A stretch of DNA of 64,000 nucleotides from Terrihalobacillus insolitus (GTDB lineage: Bacteria; Bacillota; Bacilli; Bacillales; Amphibacillaceae): NCBI RefSeq assembly GCF_028416575.1, contig NZ_JAMQKB010000011.1, forward strand, positions 1 through 64,000. Direction: 5' to 3'. The notes under the pieces were generated by a model. It was given only the letters and a program-made list of their open reading frames with translations. It was not told where the DNA came from and did no database searches. The translations under genes and the position numbers were made by a program. Below are positions 26,948-36,133 of the stretch, in pieces. Every line of letters begins with the position of its first letter. The stretch's first letter is position 1.

Positions 26948-28144
26948 ATGTTTAAGAACAAGAATATTATAGTAGCATTCCTTGCTACAGCACTAATTTT
27001 AGTCTTAGCGGCGTGTGGTCAAACCGATGAATCAGCAGCTAAAGAGGATGATACGACAGCTGCTAGCCAAGATACAGAAGTTAATGATGAGGAAAATGCA
27101 TCAGAAGATCAAGAAGAAGATGAAGAATCAGAAGAAGAAATTGATTATGGCGCTGTATATAAAGAAGGTCTTGATGAACTTGCTAAAGAAGAGGTTGACT
27201 TTGATAAACTGATTTCAATCTATGATGAAAAGCTTCAACCCTTCGTACAAAATCGTGATTCTGACAAGGATAATTTAGATCAAACGATTACAGCAGCACT
27301 AGAAGCTGGTAAATCAGGGGATATGGATCCTGCTGTCGTCAAGCAACTTTTTGACAAGTTGATGCAAAAGGTGTTCTTCTTAACGATTCGTGCTGAATTT
27401 GCTGAAGTTACGGAAGCTTGGGATGATAAGGAAGAAGTAAATGAAGAGATTGAAGAAGCAGAAGAATTTTACGAGTTAATTAAAGGAACCGTAGAAAAAC
27501 GTGATGCTGCATATTCAACAACACTTGTTGATAAAATCGATGCAGGATTTACTCAAATGGAAGAAGCGGTAACGAATGATGATTCACTAGCGTTCCAGCT
27601 TGGGAAGCAAGTTGTTGATAAGACGCTTATGAAGACATTTTATCTAGCTACAGGAGCTCTACCTAATGGTTATGCAACAAAGATTGCTGCAAATGAAGAT
27701 GTAAATGAAGCAAAAGTACAGCAAGCTGAAGGATGGGCATTCTATCAATCCCTAGTAGGTTATTTAACTGGTAATTCTCCTGAAGAAGCTGAATTAATTG
27801 AGCAACAATTCAACCTCGAAACAGATGTAAAAGAGGTTAACCCAGAAACGGTTAACCTTGCATTTGTTCGTGGCTGGGCGCAAACGGCGCTAAATGAGTT
27901 TGAAGAAAGCGAAGAAAACTTGGGTAAAGACGAAGCAGTTATTACTGCTCTTGAGGGAGCACTTTTTATCGACATGATCGATTCTGACCTGAAGCGAATT
28001 GTTGGAGAAGATGGGTATAGTACGTTAAATGAACAAGCCCAATCTTATTTAGAAGCTGTTCAGGCAGATGAACAAGATAAAGCACTTGAATTAAATGAGC
28101 AAATTGTGGAGACATTAACAAACGTCGTGGAAACAGCGAAGTAA
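26948..28144 (+). CDS. Fur-regulated acidic lipoprotein, probable iron-uptake component
   Basis: ATG 26948, preceded by TTAGGGGGAA, is the start; the longer open frame from 26597 runs through the promoter. The signal peptide ends in the lipobox VLAAC (Cys23), followed by a very acidic linker (about residues 30-65, rich in Glu/Asp). The rest is all-helical, with repeated blocks around FDKLISIYDEKLQPFVQNR, VKQLFDKLMQKVFFLTIRAE and VNLAFVRGWAQTALNEFEES. It has 398 aa. It shares its Fur control with the FTR1 permease and its partner 5.6 kb downstream. A role in presenting iron to a permease is inferred, and no cupredoxin or HxxE motif was found. Confidence 0.65.
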   Translation: MFKNKNIIVAFLATALILVLAACGQTDESAAKEDDTTAASQDTEVNDEENASEDQEEDEESEEEIDYGAVYKEGLDELAKEEVDFDKLISIYDEKLQPFVQNRDSDKDNLDQTITAALEAGKSGDMDPAVVKQLFDKLMQKVFFLTIRAEFAEVTEAWDDKEEVNEEIEEAEEFYELIKGTVEKRDAAYSTTLVDKIDAGFTQMEEAVTNDDSLAFQLGKQVVDKTLMKTFYLATGALPNGYATKIAANEDVNEAKVQQAEGWAFYQSLVGYLTGNSPEEAELIEQQFNLETDVKEVNPETVNLAFVRGWAQTALNEFEESEENLGKDEAVITALEGALFIDMIDSDLKRIVGEDGYSTLNEQAQSYLEAVQADEQDKALELNEQIVETLTNVVETAK

Positions 28145-28156
28145 AATGGACAGATG

Positions 28157-28186
28157 AAAAACCTTGTCTTCTGTGACAAGGTTTTT
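28157..28186 (+). terminator. terminator of the Fur-regulated lipoprotein gene
   Basis: A 12-bp perfect stem AAAAACCTTGTC/GACAAGGTTTTT with a 6-base loop lies 12 bases after the stop. Confidence 0.9.
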
Positions 28187-28191
28187 CTGTT

Positions 28192-28408
28192 AGAGGATGT
28201 TCAAAAAGTCACCAAATGATAAGCTGCGCATCTCTTCGTTGGCTTGTTTTTCCGTTCCTTGGAAAAGAAACTCGCTTTTCCTGCGTGCGAAGTATATTCG
28301 GGGAAGCATTCCTTTTGCTCACGTATTAAAAGCATACGCTGCGCTACTCAAAACTGCACCGCCTCGACCTGCTTGCTTCTAATTTGTCGACTTTTTGAAC
28401 ACGCACTG
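28192..28408. repeat. MITE-like repeat, copy 3 (full length)
   Basis: It begins AGAGGATGTTCAAAAAGTC and ends GACTTTTTGAACACGCAC. It is the longest copy, about 215 bp. Copy 4 before ribD has nearly the same sequence but lacks about 58 internal bases. It ends 25 bp before the epimerase start. No protein is encoded. Confidence 0.8.
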
Positions 28409-28432
28409 TTAATGAATTGGGACGGATAAACT

Positions 28433-29374
28433 ATGCATATTTTAATTACTGGAGGAGCGGGCTTTATTGGCAGTCATCTGTCCATTCGCCTTCTTCAACA
28501 ACAACATCACATAACGATCATTGATAGCCTGCACGAATATTATTCCGTTGAACGAAAGGAAAAACAACTTCATCAAATTAAAAAAGAGGGCACGTTTACC
28601 TTTTATCAGGAAAATCTACTCGATTTTGATCGAGTGGAAAAAATTTTTAAACGGCACCAATTTGATATCGTAATCCATCTAGCTGCTGTTCCAGGGGTCT
28701 CCTATTCTCTGAAGGATCCACTTCTTTATGTTGATTATGATATTAAGGCAACTATTAATGTTTTGAAATTAGCAGGTGAAACAAATGTGAAGCATGTCAT
28801 TTTCGCTTCTTCATCGTCTGTTTATGGAAACAAGCAGGACCAATCCTTATCGGAGGAAATGGCAACGGGGAGAGTGATATCGCCTTATGCTGCTTCAAAA
28901 TTTAGTGCAGAATCATTTTGTCACGTTTATCAAGATCTGTATCAATTCCAGCTGACGATTCTTCGCTTTTTTACCGTTTATGGATCTTGGGGCAGACCAG
29001 ATATGGCGATTCCTCTTTTTATAGATCGGTGTTTGCAGGATGAACCGATAACAGTGTATGGCCGGCAGTCGAGTAGGGATTACACGTACATTGATGATAT
29101 TGTTGCTGGCATTGCGTCTGTTCTTTCTTTGAACCATCAAAACGAAACATTTAACCTCGGTTCATCACAGCCTGTTTCAATGGATCGATTATTGTCCATT
29201 ATTCGTAAGCATTTTCCTGAAATGAAGATCATCGACAAGACTACAAGGCCAGGAGACGTCAAGGAAACGTGGGCTAATGTTGAAAAGGCGCACAAGGTAT
29301 TTAATTACAAACCGACTATCTCTATTGAAGAAGGAATTGAGCGGACAATCCAATGGGCAAAACAACAATTATAA
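28433..29374 (+). CDS. NAD-dependent nucleotide-sugar epimerase/dehydratase (GalE-like)
   Basis: This 313-aa extended SDR has the NAD loop ITGGAGFIGSHL at its start, the Ser-rich ASSSSVYGN block with the catalytic Ser, the YAASK motif (Tyr/Lys) and LRFFTVYGSWGRPDM. Related enzymes epimerise UDP-sugars or UDP-uronic acids. It leads a tight four-gene operon with a membrane flippase-like protein, a phosphatase-like membrane enzyme and a GT2, so it probably supplies a sugar nucleotide for an envelope glycan or glycolipid. The next gene overlaps by 22 bases. Confidence 0.85.
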   Translation: MHILITGGAGFIGSHLSIRLLQQQHHITIIDSLHEYYSVERKEKQLHQIKKEGTFTFYQENLLDFDRVEKIFKRHQFDIVIHLAAVPGVSYSLKDPLLYVDYDIKATINVLKLAGETNVKHVIFASSSSVYGNKQDQSLSEEMATGRVISPYAASKFSAESFCHVYQDLYQFQLTILRFFTVYGSWGRPDMAIPLFIDRCLQDEPITVYGRQSSRDYTYIDDIVAGIASVLSLNHQNETFNLGSSQPVSMDRLLSIIRKHFPEMKIIDKTTRPGDVKETWANVEKAHKVFNYKPTISIEEGIERTIQWAKQQL

Positions 29375-30321
29375 ATAAAAAAAGCGTGACCTGGACGATA
29401 AAGCTTTCTATTTTCGGGTTTTTTGTATGGCTAATTACTCAGTTCTTTGATCTCGAGCAAATCGTTCAATATTCGGCTACTTTAATTAAACGACCGTGGC
29501 TACCCGTAATTATGACTATTGCTTATACGGCTGCGTTTTTCGCGAGGGCTAAAGCATGGCAGTTATTTCTCCGATCTAATGAATCACTAAGTAAATTCTT
29601 AACGGCTATACTGTATAGTCTCGTTGTGAATCATCTTTCTCCAGTTAAGGCTGGAGATCTTATTAGAGTAGGGTTTCTTGTCCAAAAAACAAACTGCAAA
29701 TGGGCGGATGTGCTGTATTCGGTCGTCATTATGCGAATGTTCGACTTATTGTTGCTTGCTAGTTTTGTCGTCATAGGAGCAGTTTATTATCAGTTTGCAC
29801 TGTCCTTTAAAGTCTTTATCGTCATTCTTGTTATCATTTCCACCCTTATTCTAGGAAGCTTCTCCTTTAAAAAAACGAGGAGAATAATCCTGCACTATCT
29901 GCGCGTTTTAATGGAAACGATGTCTTCCTGGAAAGGTGTTCGTATCGTATTGCTTATTACCCTTAGCTGGATACTGGAAGCAGTAATTGTTTTTTCAATA
30001 GCTAATGTGGTAGGAAGTGGGAAGGAACTCTCTTTTACGGAAGCTGTTTGGGTTAATAGTATTACAATTGCAGGACAAACCTTTCAATTTTCACCAGGTG
30101 GTATTGGTACATATGAAAGTTTTATGAGTTACAGCCTTTCTGTGTTGCGTTATTCATTAAAAGATGGGCTAACGATTGCCGTCGTTACACATGCATATAA
30201 GTTTGTCTACTCATTCTTTGTAGGAATGATTCTCCTTGTTACAACACCAATTACATTCCATCAAATAAAAGAATGGAAGAAAAGAAAGGAGCAAATGAAC
30301 CACGATGAAACAAGCTTCTAA
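29353..30321 (+). CDS. LPG-synthase-type integral membrane protein (YbhN/UPF0104-like)
   Basis: This 322-aa protein has about eight hydrophobic helices. It matches the lysylphosphatidylglycerol synthase transmembrane family: NHLSPVKAGDLIRVGFLVQK in the first half and AGQTFQFSPGGIGTYESFMS in the second, a conserved substrate-site loop. Family members work as flippases or as the membrane half of MprF. No synthase domain is present, so lipid-linked intermediate flipping is the more likely role in this operon. Confidence 0.8.
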   Translation: MGKTTIINKKSVTWTIKLSIFGFFVWLITQFFDLEQIVQYSATLIKRPWLPVIMTIAYTAAFFARAKAWQLFLRSNESLSKFLTAILYSLVVNHLSPVKAGDLIRVGFLVQKTNCKWADVLYSVVIMRMFDLLLLASFVVIGAVYYQFALSFKVFIVILVIISTLILGSFSFKKTRRIILHYLRVLMETMSSWKGVRIVLLITLSWILEAVIVFSIANVVGSGKELSFTEAVWVNSITIAGQTFQFSPGGIGTYESFMSYSLSVLRYSLKDGLTIAVVTHAYKFVYSFFVGMILLVTTPITFHQIKEWKKRKEQMNHDETSF

Positions 30322-31783
30322 ATTTGAAAAAATAGCTGCTAGATGCTGGAATCTTTTAAACGAAGGGAAACCATTTACACCTATCTTTGTCATTGGCACC
30401 ATTCTTATATTTCAGATTCCTAGTTTGCTAAATGGTAGCTTCTGGATTCACTTTTTACTAGCCTTAGCGATTAGCATACCATTAATCGCCCTGTTTTTTA
30501 TTTTTGATTTTCCGTTAATGCTTCGAAATTACTTGTGGATTCCGCTCTTCGCTTATTTGCTACTATTTAATGGAATAAATCTACCATTACTTCTGTTCGC
30601 AGTAGGGTTATATTTTTTCTTCACCGTTTTCTTTTGGGGTACCTTTTATTATCATCTCAGGATTGGGACAGCCTGGACGAATTTCACCCGTTTTTGGAAG
30701 CTCGTCTTGAAAAATAGTGATTCAACAAGTGGAAATGCCCAAGAACAGATGCCAAAATTTTTACTGTTATTATCGGTTTGGAATTACTTTTTCACTGCGT
30801 TTGAAAATGGTAGAGAGCTTAATCTCTCAAACTATTTAATTTTGACTGGCTTCTATATTGGGCTCTTCCTGTATAGTTATATTCTCCATCGTTATTTATT
30901 TGATTGGAAGCCAAGTGAATATAAAGAATTAACAACGGAACAACATCCGAATCAATCAGCTGAATTATCGAAGAAAGTTATTGTGATCGTTATAGATGGA
31001 ATGAGAATGGATCGCTTTCAAGAGGCCCAAACCCCTTTTCTGGATTCGTTAAGAAAAGATGGAACTGAGTTCACAAAAATGGAGACTGTTTACCCAGCAA
31101 GAACGGTCGTCTGTTTTTCGTCGATGTTCACGGGAACTTACCCAAGGGAGCATGGGATTACTTCAAACATGGTTTGGAAGCTTGGAATAAAGGTTGAAAG
31201 TATTTTTGATTCTTTGCGGAAAGTCGGTAAAAAAGGTCGTTTGTTAGGAATTGCCCATCTCGTTGATTCAATGGGTACGGATGTTGAAACGGTAACGGCT
31301 GTAATGAACAATGACCTAGCTGATCGAAACATTATGGAACGATCTAAAAAGATTATGAAGGAACAGAACCCTGATTTACTCATTACCCAATTAATTAGTA
31401 CAGATCAAACAGGTCATAGTCGGGGGGCATTGTATGAAGAATATAAAGAAAAAATTGAAGAAGCAGACAAGCTCATAGAAGAATATGTCGACTGGTTAAC
31501 GGAAAATGGCATGATGGATAATACTACCTTGCTTATTTGTGCAGACCACGGTCAAGCCGACGGAATTGGTGGACATGGTCATTTGGATGAAGGTGAACGA
31601 TTTGTACCGTTCTTTTTGCATGGTCCATCGATTGAAAGTGGACAAATAATTCAAACAAAGCATTCATTAGTCTCGGTTGCACCAACGATTGCTTATCTGC
31701 TTGGTGCACCTTATCCGAATAAAAGTAGAGGACATGTCCTGCTTGAGGCAATGAAAGGGAAGCAGAAGGAGAAGGCTGTATGA
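30305..31783 (+). CDS. membrane-anchored alkaline-phosphatase-superfamily enzyme
   Basis: This 492-aa protein has an N-terminal membrane part of about five to six helices (residues 25-200). A type I phosphodiesterase/nucleotide pyrophosphatase domain follows: KVIVIVIDGMRMDR binds the first metal, METVYPARTVVCFSSMFTGT carries the nucleophile Thr/Ser site, and LICADHGQADGIGGHGHLDE gives the D-H and H metal ligands. It may cleave a lipid- or glycan-linked phosphate, or transfer a phospho-group outside the membrane. Its start overlaps the preceding gene by 17 bases and its stop overlaps the GT2 gene as ATGA. Confidence 0.85.
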   Translation: MKQASKFEKIAARCWNLLNEGKPFTPIFVIGTILIFQIPSLLNGSFWIHFLLALAISIPLIALFFIFDFPLMLRNYLWIPLFAYLLLFNGINLPLLLFAVGLYFFFTVFFWGTFYYHLRIGTAWTNFTRFWKLVLKNSDSTSGNAQEQMPKFLLLLSVWNYFFTAFENGRELNLSNYLILTGFYIGLFLYSYILHRYLFDWKPSEYKELTTEQHPNQSAELSKKVIVIVIDGMRMDRFQEAQTPFLDSLRKDGTEFTKMETVYPARTVVCFSSMFTGTYPREHGITSNMVWKLGIKVESIFDSLRKVGKKGRLLGIAHLVDSMGTDVETVTAVMNNDLADRNIMERSKKIMKEQNPDLLITQLISTDQTGHSRGALYEEYKEKIEEADKLIEEYVDWLTENGMMDNTTLLICADHGQADGIGGHGHLDEGERFVPFFLHGPSIESGQIIQTKHSLVSVAPTIAYLLGAPYPNKSRGHVLLEAMKGKQKEKAV

Positions 31784-32526
31784 AGAAAATAGTTGTTTTT
31801 TTACCTGCTTACAATGAAGAGGATACAGTAGGAGAGGTGATTCGTGAAGTACCACGTCATCTAGGGGAAGGACTTGAAGTGCAGGTGATCGTGATCGATG
31901 ATGGTTCTTCAGATCAAACGGTAGCGGTGGCGAAAGAAGCGGGGGCTGATGTGGTTTATAGCTTACCTAACAATCAGGGCTTAGGAGCAGCGGTTCGGCA
32001 AGGCTTGAAGCTAAGCTATGAGCACGATGCCAGTATTGCAGTTATGATTGATGCTGACCACGAATACCCAGCAAAGCAAATTCCAGAGCTAATCCAACCA
32101 ATTTTAGATGGCACAGCAGACTACACGATGGGGTCTCGGTTCAAAGGGACAATTCAGGGAATGAGGATCCATCGCCGCTATGGTAACTATTTATTTACAC
32201 TCTTGCAATCGATCTTATTGAGAAGGTGGATTTGGGATGGACAGTCGGGGATGAGAGCTTTTTCTCGATCAGCAATCAAAAATGCACACATTATTCACGA
32301 CTACAATTATGCGCAAGTGTTAACACTTAATTTAATGAGACAAGGTTACCGAATGATTGAGGTGCCGATTGATTACAAGGTTCGGACAAAAGGGCAATCG
32401 TTTATTAAATTTAAAGCATATATGTCATCTGTTCTTCCAGCTATCATAAAAGAGATGAGAAGACCTGTAAACAGGAAGCGGAAAAGTCCTGTTGCTTTAA
32501 TGAATCCAAAGAGGAAAACATCCTAA
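31780..32526 (+). CDS. family 2 glycosyltransferase (DPM1-like)
   Basis: This 248-aa GT-A protein begins VVFLPAYNEEDTVGEVIREV and has VIDDGSSDQT and the metal-binding MIDADHEYP (D-x-D type), then GSRFKG and WDGQSGMRAFSR. These are hallmarks of dolichyl/undecaprenyl-phosphate sugar transferases. No C-terminal membrane helices are present, so it is a soluble DPM1-like form. It is the last gene of the four-gene operon and could charge a lipid carrier used by the GT-C-type protein at 34567. Confidence 0.88.
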   Translation: MKKIVVFLPAYNEEDTVGEVIREVPRHLGEGLEVQVIVIDDGSSDQTVAVAKEAGADVVYSLPNNQGLGAAVRQGLKLSYEHDASIAVMIDADHEYPAKQIPELIQPILDGTADYTMGSRFKGTIQGMRIHRRYGNYLFTLLQSILLRRWIWDGQSGMRAFSRSAIKNAHIIHDYNYAQVLTLNLMRQGYRMIEVPIDYKVRTKGQSFIKFKAYMSSVLPAIIKEMRRPVNRKRKSPVALMNPKRKTS

Positions 32527-32550
32527 AGCCTAAAAAATTAGTGACAACAA

Positions 32551-32579
32551 TTGACATTAACAATGATAATCATTATCAT
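32551..32579 (+). promoter_or_regulatory. Fur-controlled promoter of the FTR1 unit
   Basis: TTGACA at 32551 and TATCAT at 32574 are separated by 17 bp. AACAATGATAATCATTATC (32559-32577) matches the 19-bp Fur consensus at 17 positions and fills the spacer. It lies 15-40 bp before the next start codon. Confidence 0.92.
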
Positions 32580-32593
32580 AAAAGGAGGATACG

Positions 32594-33340
32594 ATGAAAA
32601 GATATTTTCAAATTATGTTGATCGCGGTCAGTCTAATTGCAGTTACTCAAAAAACCGCTTTTGCTTATACTTATGGGAACCCCGGTGAAGAAAAGATGGC
32701 TGAAACGTATAAACAACTAGAGTCCTATTTAGAAAGTGATGATTGGGAAATGGCTAAGGAAGCGGTAGCCTCTCAGCAGGAAGAATTTGACCTTTATTTT
32801 CAAGAATCCCTACAATTAATCGAACAAGGGTTTGAAAAAAAGGATAAAGACCTGATTCAATCAGCCTACCAAACTGCCATGGTCCAAAATATTGAAAGAA
32901 GGTTGCAGTTTGCAGAGGATCAATTCGATGATTACGGTCAAGCAAAATTGCTTTTAGCGAAAGCAAGGGGAACGTTTAATGTGCTTGAGCCAATTGCAGC
33001 TGAAAAAGAAAGTCAAGAATTTGTGGATGAGATTTACTCGTCGTTTGATAAGGCATTAGAAGCATTAGGGAATCCTGGATTATTTGGAGTCGGAAAGGCA
33101 GAAAGCAATCTCGAAGCTTTTCAGACTGAAAAAAAATACATAGAGAATGAGCTTAAGCCCTTATTCCCAATGCCAGGAGAAAGTAGCAATAAAGAACAGA
33201 AAGACTTTACGGAGGAGTTAAATTTCATGCAAGGTGAGCAAGGAAACCAAATGTTTTGGTTCGTGTTTGCCTTAGGATTAACCGCGATTCTGATCGTACT
33301 AGTTATTTTAAACATTAGGAAAAAGAGAAATAAGAAGTAG
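32594..33340 (+). CDS. secreted helical protein with C-terminal membrane anchor, FTR1 partner
   Basis: ATG 32594 follows AAAGGAGG. The 248-aa protein has a cleavable signal peptide (about 25 residues, ending TAFAY). An all-helical domain follows with repeated patterns such as EKMAETYKQLESYLESDDWE, which resembles the N-terminal helical domain fused to FTR1 in some Firmicutes. A single membrane helix lies near residues 218-240 with a basic tail (RKKRNKK). Shared Fur promoter and position before the permease suggest that it gathers or passes ferric or ferrous iron to FTR1. The function is inferred. Confidence 0.65.
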   Translation: MKRYFQIMLIAVSLIAVTQKTAFAYTYGNPGEEKMAETYKQLESYLESDDWEMAKEAVASQQEEFDLYFQESLQLIEQGFEKKDKDLIQSAYQTAMVQNIERRLQFAEDQFDDYGQAKLLLAKARGTFNVLEPIAAEKESQEFVDEIYSSFDKALEALGNPGLFGVGKAESNLEAFQTEKKYIENELKPLFPMPGESSNKEQKDFTEELNFMQGEQGNQMFWFVFALGLTAILIVLVILNIRKKRNKK

Positions 33341-33388
33341 AATTATGAATAAAGTGAACGGGTCGACAGCAGAGTTGTAGTCGTAAAT

Positions 33389-33424
33389 ATAAGATAAGCA
33401 AGGATTTATTCTTTCTTATCTTAT
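33389..33424 (+). repeat. hairpin in the leader of the FTR1 gene
   Basis: ATAAGATAAG and CTTATCTTAT pair perfectly around a 16-base loop, ending 6 bases before the GGGAGGGG ribosome site. It might attenuate or stabilise the downstream message; it lacks a U-run. Confidence 0.5.
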
Positions 33425-33445
33425 GAAAAAGGGAGGGGAATTTGT

Positions 33446-34411
33446 TTGGATTTTCAGGCTTTTCTTATAACGTTACGAGAATCACTTGAGGCCATTTTAA
33501 TAGTAGGTTTAATCTTATCCTTTTTAACGAGATTGAACGGAAAAAAATACCGTAAATGGGTCATTGTTGGTGTTGGATTAGCATTGGTTACAAGCTACCT
33601 TGTAGCGATGTTATTCCAGGTCGTTCTAACAGGATTTGCTACATACGGCGCAGACATCTACTTTAGAGTTGCCATAATGTTCGCTTCTGTCATTTTATTG
33701 ACGCACATGGTTATGTTTATGAAAAAACAGTCTAATAGTTTACAAGGTGAAATGAAAACTAAAATTCAGACGGCCTTGACTGCTGGTAGTATTTCGTCCA
33801 TGATTATTCACTCTTATCTCATCGTCGTGCGTGAGGGGATTGAAACGGTTTTCTTCTTTGCGGCGATCAGTGGTGGGGACATCCAAAATGTTCTTACTAG
33901 CTATGGAGCATTAAGTGGACTTATTCTAGCGTTAATTATTGGTTATGCGTTTTTCTCTGGCACGATGAAGATTTCTTTGAAAGCCTTCTTCCAAATTACA
34001 GGGGTATTTATCATGTTTATCGCAGCTGGCTTGCTCGTTCAAGGTGTCGGTGTCCTTCAAGATCTAGGAGTCGTTGGTAGCGTCTATGAAGGGGCAGATG
34101 GGAAACCTGCACCAGTTTATAACATTGTTGAATTTATGCCTGAGCATTACATTGATGAAGTACAATACGAACGCAACACTGGAGAATCTCCATTAATCAG
34201 TGGTCAGGTTGGTCTGTTTATGGCGGCAATGTTTGGCTACTCTCAAAACCCTTCCGTCGAACAAGTAATCTTTTATTGGTTATACTTTGCAGGGGTGATC
34301 GGTTGGATCAAAATGTTCGGAAAAGGTAGGATAAGTATATTACAATTCAAACGAAAAAAGACAACTGAAAAAGTAGTACAGCACACGAATCCATTGATGA
34401 AAACAAGATAA
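33446..34411 (+). CDS. FTR1-family high-affinity iron permease (EfeU-like)
   Basis: Translation starts at TTG 33446 behind GGGAGGGG. The 321-aa protein has seven predicted membrane helices and the two R-E-x-x-E iron motifs of the family: LRESLEAIL near residue 11 and VREGIETVFF near residue 129. It would import ferric ions released by partner oxidases or binding proteins. No EfeB peroxidase is adjacent; the Fur-controlled lipoprotein at 26948 and the helical protein before it are candidate partners. A terminator follows. Confidence 0.93.
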   Translation: MDFQAFLITLRESLEAILIVGLILSFLTRLNGKKYRKWVIVGVGLALVTSYLVAMLFQVVLTGFATYGADIYFRVAIMFASVILLTHMVMFMKKQSNSLQGEMKTKIQTALTAGSISSMIIHSYLIVVREGIETVFFFAAISGGDIQNVLTSYGALSGLILALIIGYAFFSGTMKISLKAFFQITGVFIMFIAAGLLVQGVGVLQDLGVVGSVYEGADGKPAPVYNIVEFMPEHYIDEVQYERNTGESPLISGQVGLFMAAMFGYSQNPSVEQVIFYWLYFAGVIGWIKMFGKGRISILQFKRKKTTEKVVQHTNPLMKTR

Positions 34412-34422
34412 TATGAGTAACG

Positions 34423-34457
34423 AGCAAGCGGTTCGCATCAGAGCGGACCGCTTTGCT
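34423..34457 (+). terminator. terminator after the FTR1 gene
   Basis: A long stem (AGCAAGCGGTTCGC against GCGGACCGCTTTGCT with one wobble and one bulge) is followed by ATTTTAT. Confidence 0.85.
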
Positions 34458-34566
34458 ATTTTATATTTATTAAATTCAATTAGTGGTTAAAACAAAGTGT
34501 AATGATATGTGCGGCGAATATGCTCCCAGACCTTGTGCATGCTGATAGAGGGGAGGAGATTATTTC

Positions 34567-36036
34567 ATGGGAAGTAATGTCGATTATAATAGAGAAAAAG
34601 TGTTCGTTACCATACTATTCATAGGTCTACTAGTCATGAACATAACGAGGATTATTTATAGTAATCCGTTCGCAGCTTCATGGGATACAGTTGACTTTGC
34701 TCTTGCAATTGACAGATTTAGCTTATTAGAGATGCGACCACATTTTCCGGGCTATCCCTATTTTATTTTAGGAGGGATGATCACCCATATATTTATTAAG
34801 GATCCAGCTCTTTCCCTATCAATTTTAACTGCCATTATGACTGCACTTTCAGGGATTCCTATCTATTTAATGGCTAGAAAATACTTTACACGAGTCTTAA
34901 GCCTGCTCTCCGTTCTATTTGTTCAATCATTTAGTTATCTTTGGATTATCAGCACGGATCCAATGAGTGAGGGGATGGCGATTTCAATTTTGTGGTGGTT
35001 TCTTTGGAGTGTTTTCATAACACTTAATCGACCGCAACATATGAAGTTTCGCTTATTACCTTTATTGTTATACAGCCTACTTCTTGGGACAAGGTTATCT
35101 TATTTTCCATTTGGTATTGTCCTTGTGCTGCTTTGGTACTTGGATTGGAAGAGAAATAATTATAAAAAGAAGACGTTTATTGCAAACCAAATCATGCTTG
35201 CGGTCGGTTTACAATTCATTTGGATTGGTGCGCTGATCATCTCGGAAGGAAGTATACGGAACTTTGTTTATTTATCTATATCGTTTGTAAGCGGGCACTT
35301 CTCTGATTGGGGTGGAGCGGTTACAGCGACATCGATCCCATTAATCGACAGACTGTTCATGCTGACGTGGGAAAATTTAATTTGGACAGGTATTTTTGGT
35401 CAAAAAATAGCGTTAATCATATTATTGGCTTGTGTCCTCATCATAACCTACGTTACGAATAGGCGAATAAAGTTCAGCCAAGAGTTTAAGATTCTTTTTT
35501 TGATGGGCACTGCTTACTTTTTATGGGCACTAATTGCTCAAAATGTTGAAAAGCCAAGACATATCGCTCCATTAATACCCATAGGTGGATACGTTCTTTT
35601 TTATGTTATTTTTCAAAATAGAAAACATATGAAGGCGAAAGTTATTTTACTTACCTTATTTATTGTGATGCAATCTTGGACAGGATTTCAATGGATCAAA
35701 GAAAAAGCGACAGTTCCTCCAGCAACCTATCAATTGGCGAGCGAACTTAGTTCTTATAGTAAGCCTTTGTTTGTGTATACTTGGGAAGAAACCAGGGTGC
35801 TCGATTACTTAAATGTTTCTTATGGACATAGAGAAATTTACACGTACAGTGAATTTCTTGGAGAAATCCAAAACAGAAAAACAGAAAAGATCTATTTAAC
35901 GAATAGCGTCATCGAGGGATTTAAAAAACAGGGAGCCAGTCTTGAAGGGAAAATAAGAAAAGTAAAGACGTTTCAATCCAACCCTTTATTTGACCCGATT
36001 TATTATTCCATTGTACTTTATGAATGGATTGGGTAA
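34567..36036 (+). CDS. GT-C-type polytopic glycosyltransferase (GT39/PMT-like)
   Basis: This 489-aa protein has about ten membrane helices. The first extracytoplasmic loop carries the acidic pair WDTVDFALAIDRF, followed by HFPGYPYFILGG, as in GT-C enzymes that take sugars from a polyprenyl-phosphate donor. A periplasm-like C-terminal domain begins about residue 385. The DPM1-like GT2 two units upstream could supply the lipid-linked sugar. It is monocistronic behind GAGGGGAGGAG. The acceptor is unknown. Confidence 0.65.
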   Translation: MGSNVDYNREKVFVTILFIGLLVMNITRIIYSNPFAASWDTVDFALAIDRFSLLEMRPHFPGYPYFILGGMITHIFIKDPALSLSILTAIMTALSGIPIYLMARKYFTRVLSLLSVLFVQSFSYLWIISTDPMSEGMAISILWWFLWSVFITLNRPQHMKFRLLPLLLYSLLLGTRLSYFPFGIVLVLLWYLDWKRNNYKKKTFIANQIMLAVGLQFIWIGALIISEGSIRNFVYLSISFVSGHFSDWGGAVTATSIPLIDRLFMLTWENLIWTGIFGQKIALIILLACVLIITYVTNRRIKFSQEFKILFLMGTAYFLWALIAQNVEKPRHIAPLIPIGGYVLFYVIFQNRKHMKAKVILLTLFIVMQSWTGFQWIKEKATVPPATYQLASELSSYSKPLFVYTWEETRVLDYLNVSYGHREIYTYSEFLGEIQNRKTEKIYLTNSVIEGFKKQGASLEGKIRKVKTFQSNPLFDPIYYSIVLYEWIG

Positions 36037-36076
36037 TATGTTGTTATCATTAGATTTAAAGAAAAACTAACTTGTA

Positions 36077-36123
36077 CCTAACGAAAGTCGCTCCTAACAA
36101 GAATAGTAGCGACTTTCGTTAGG
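36077..36123. terminator. bidirectional terminator between convergent genes
   Basis: CCTAACGAAAGTCGCT pairs perfectly with AGCGACTTTCGTTAGG (16-bp stem, 15-base loop), placed between the GT-C gene and the reverse-strand amidinotransferase gene. Confidence 0.85.
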
Positions 36124-36133
36124 CAGGTTTACA

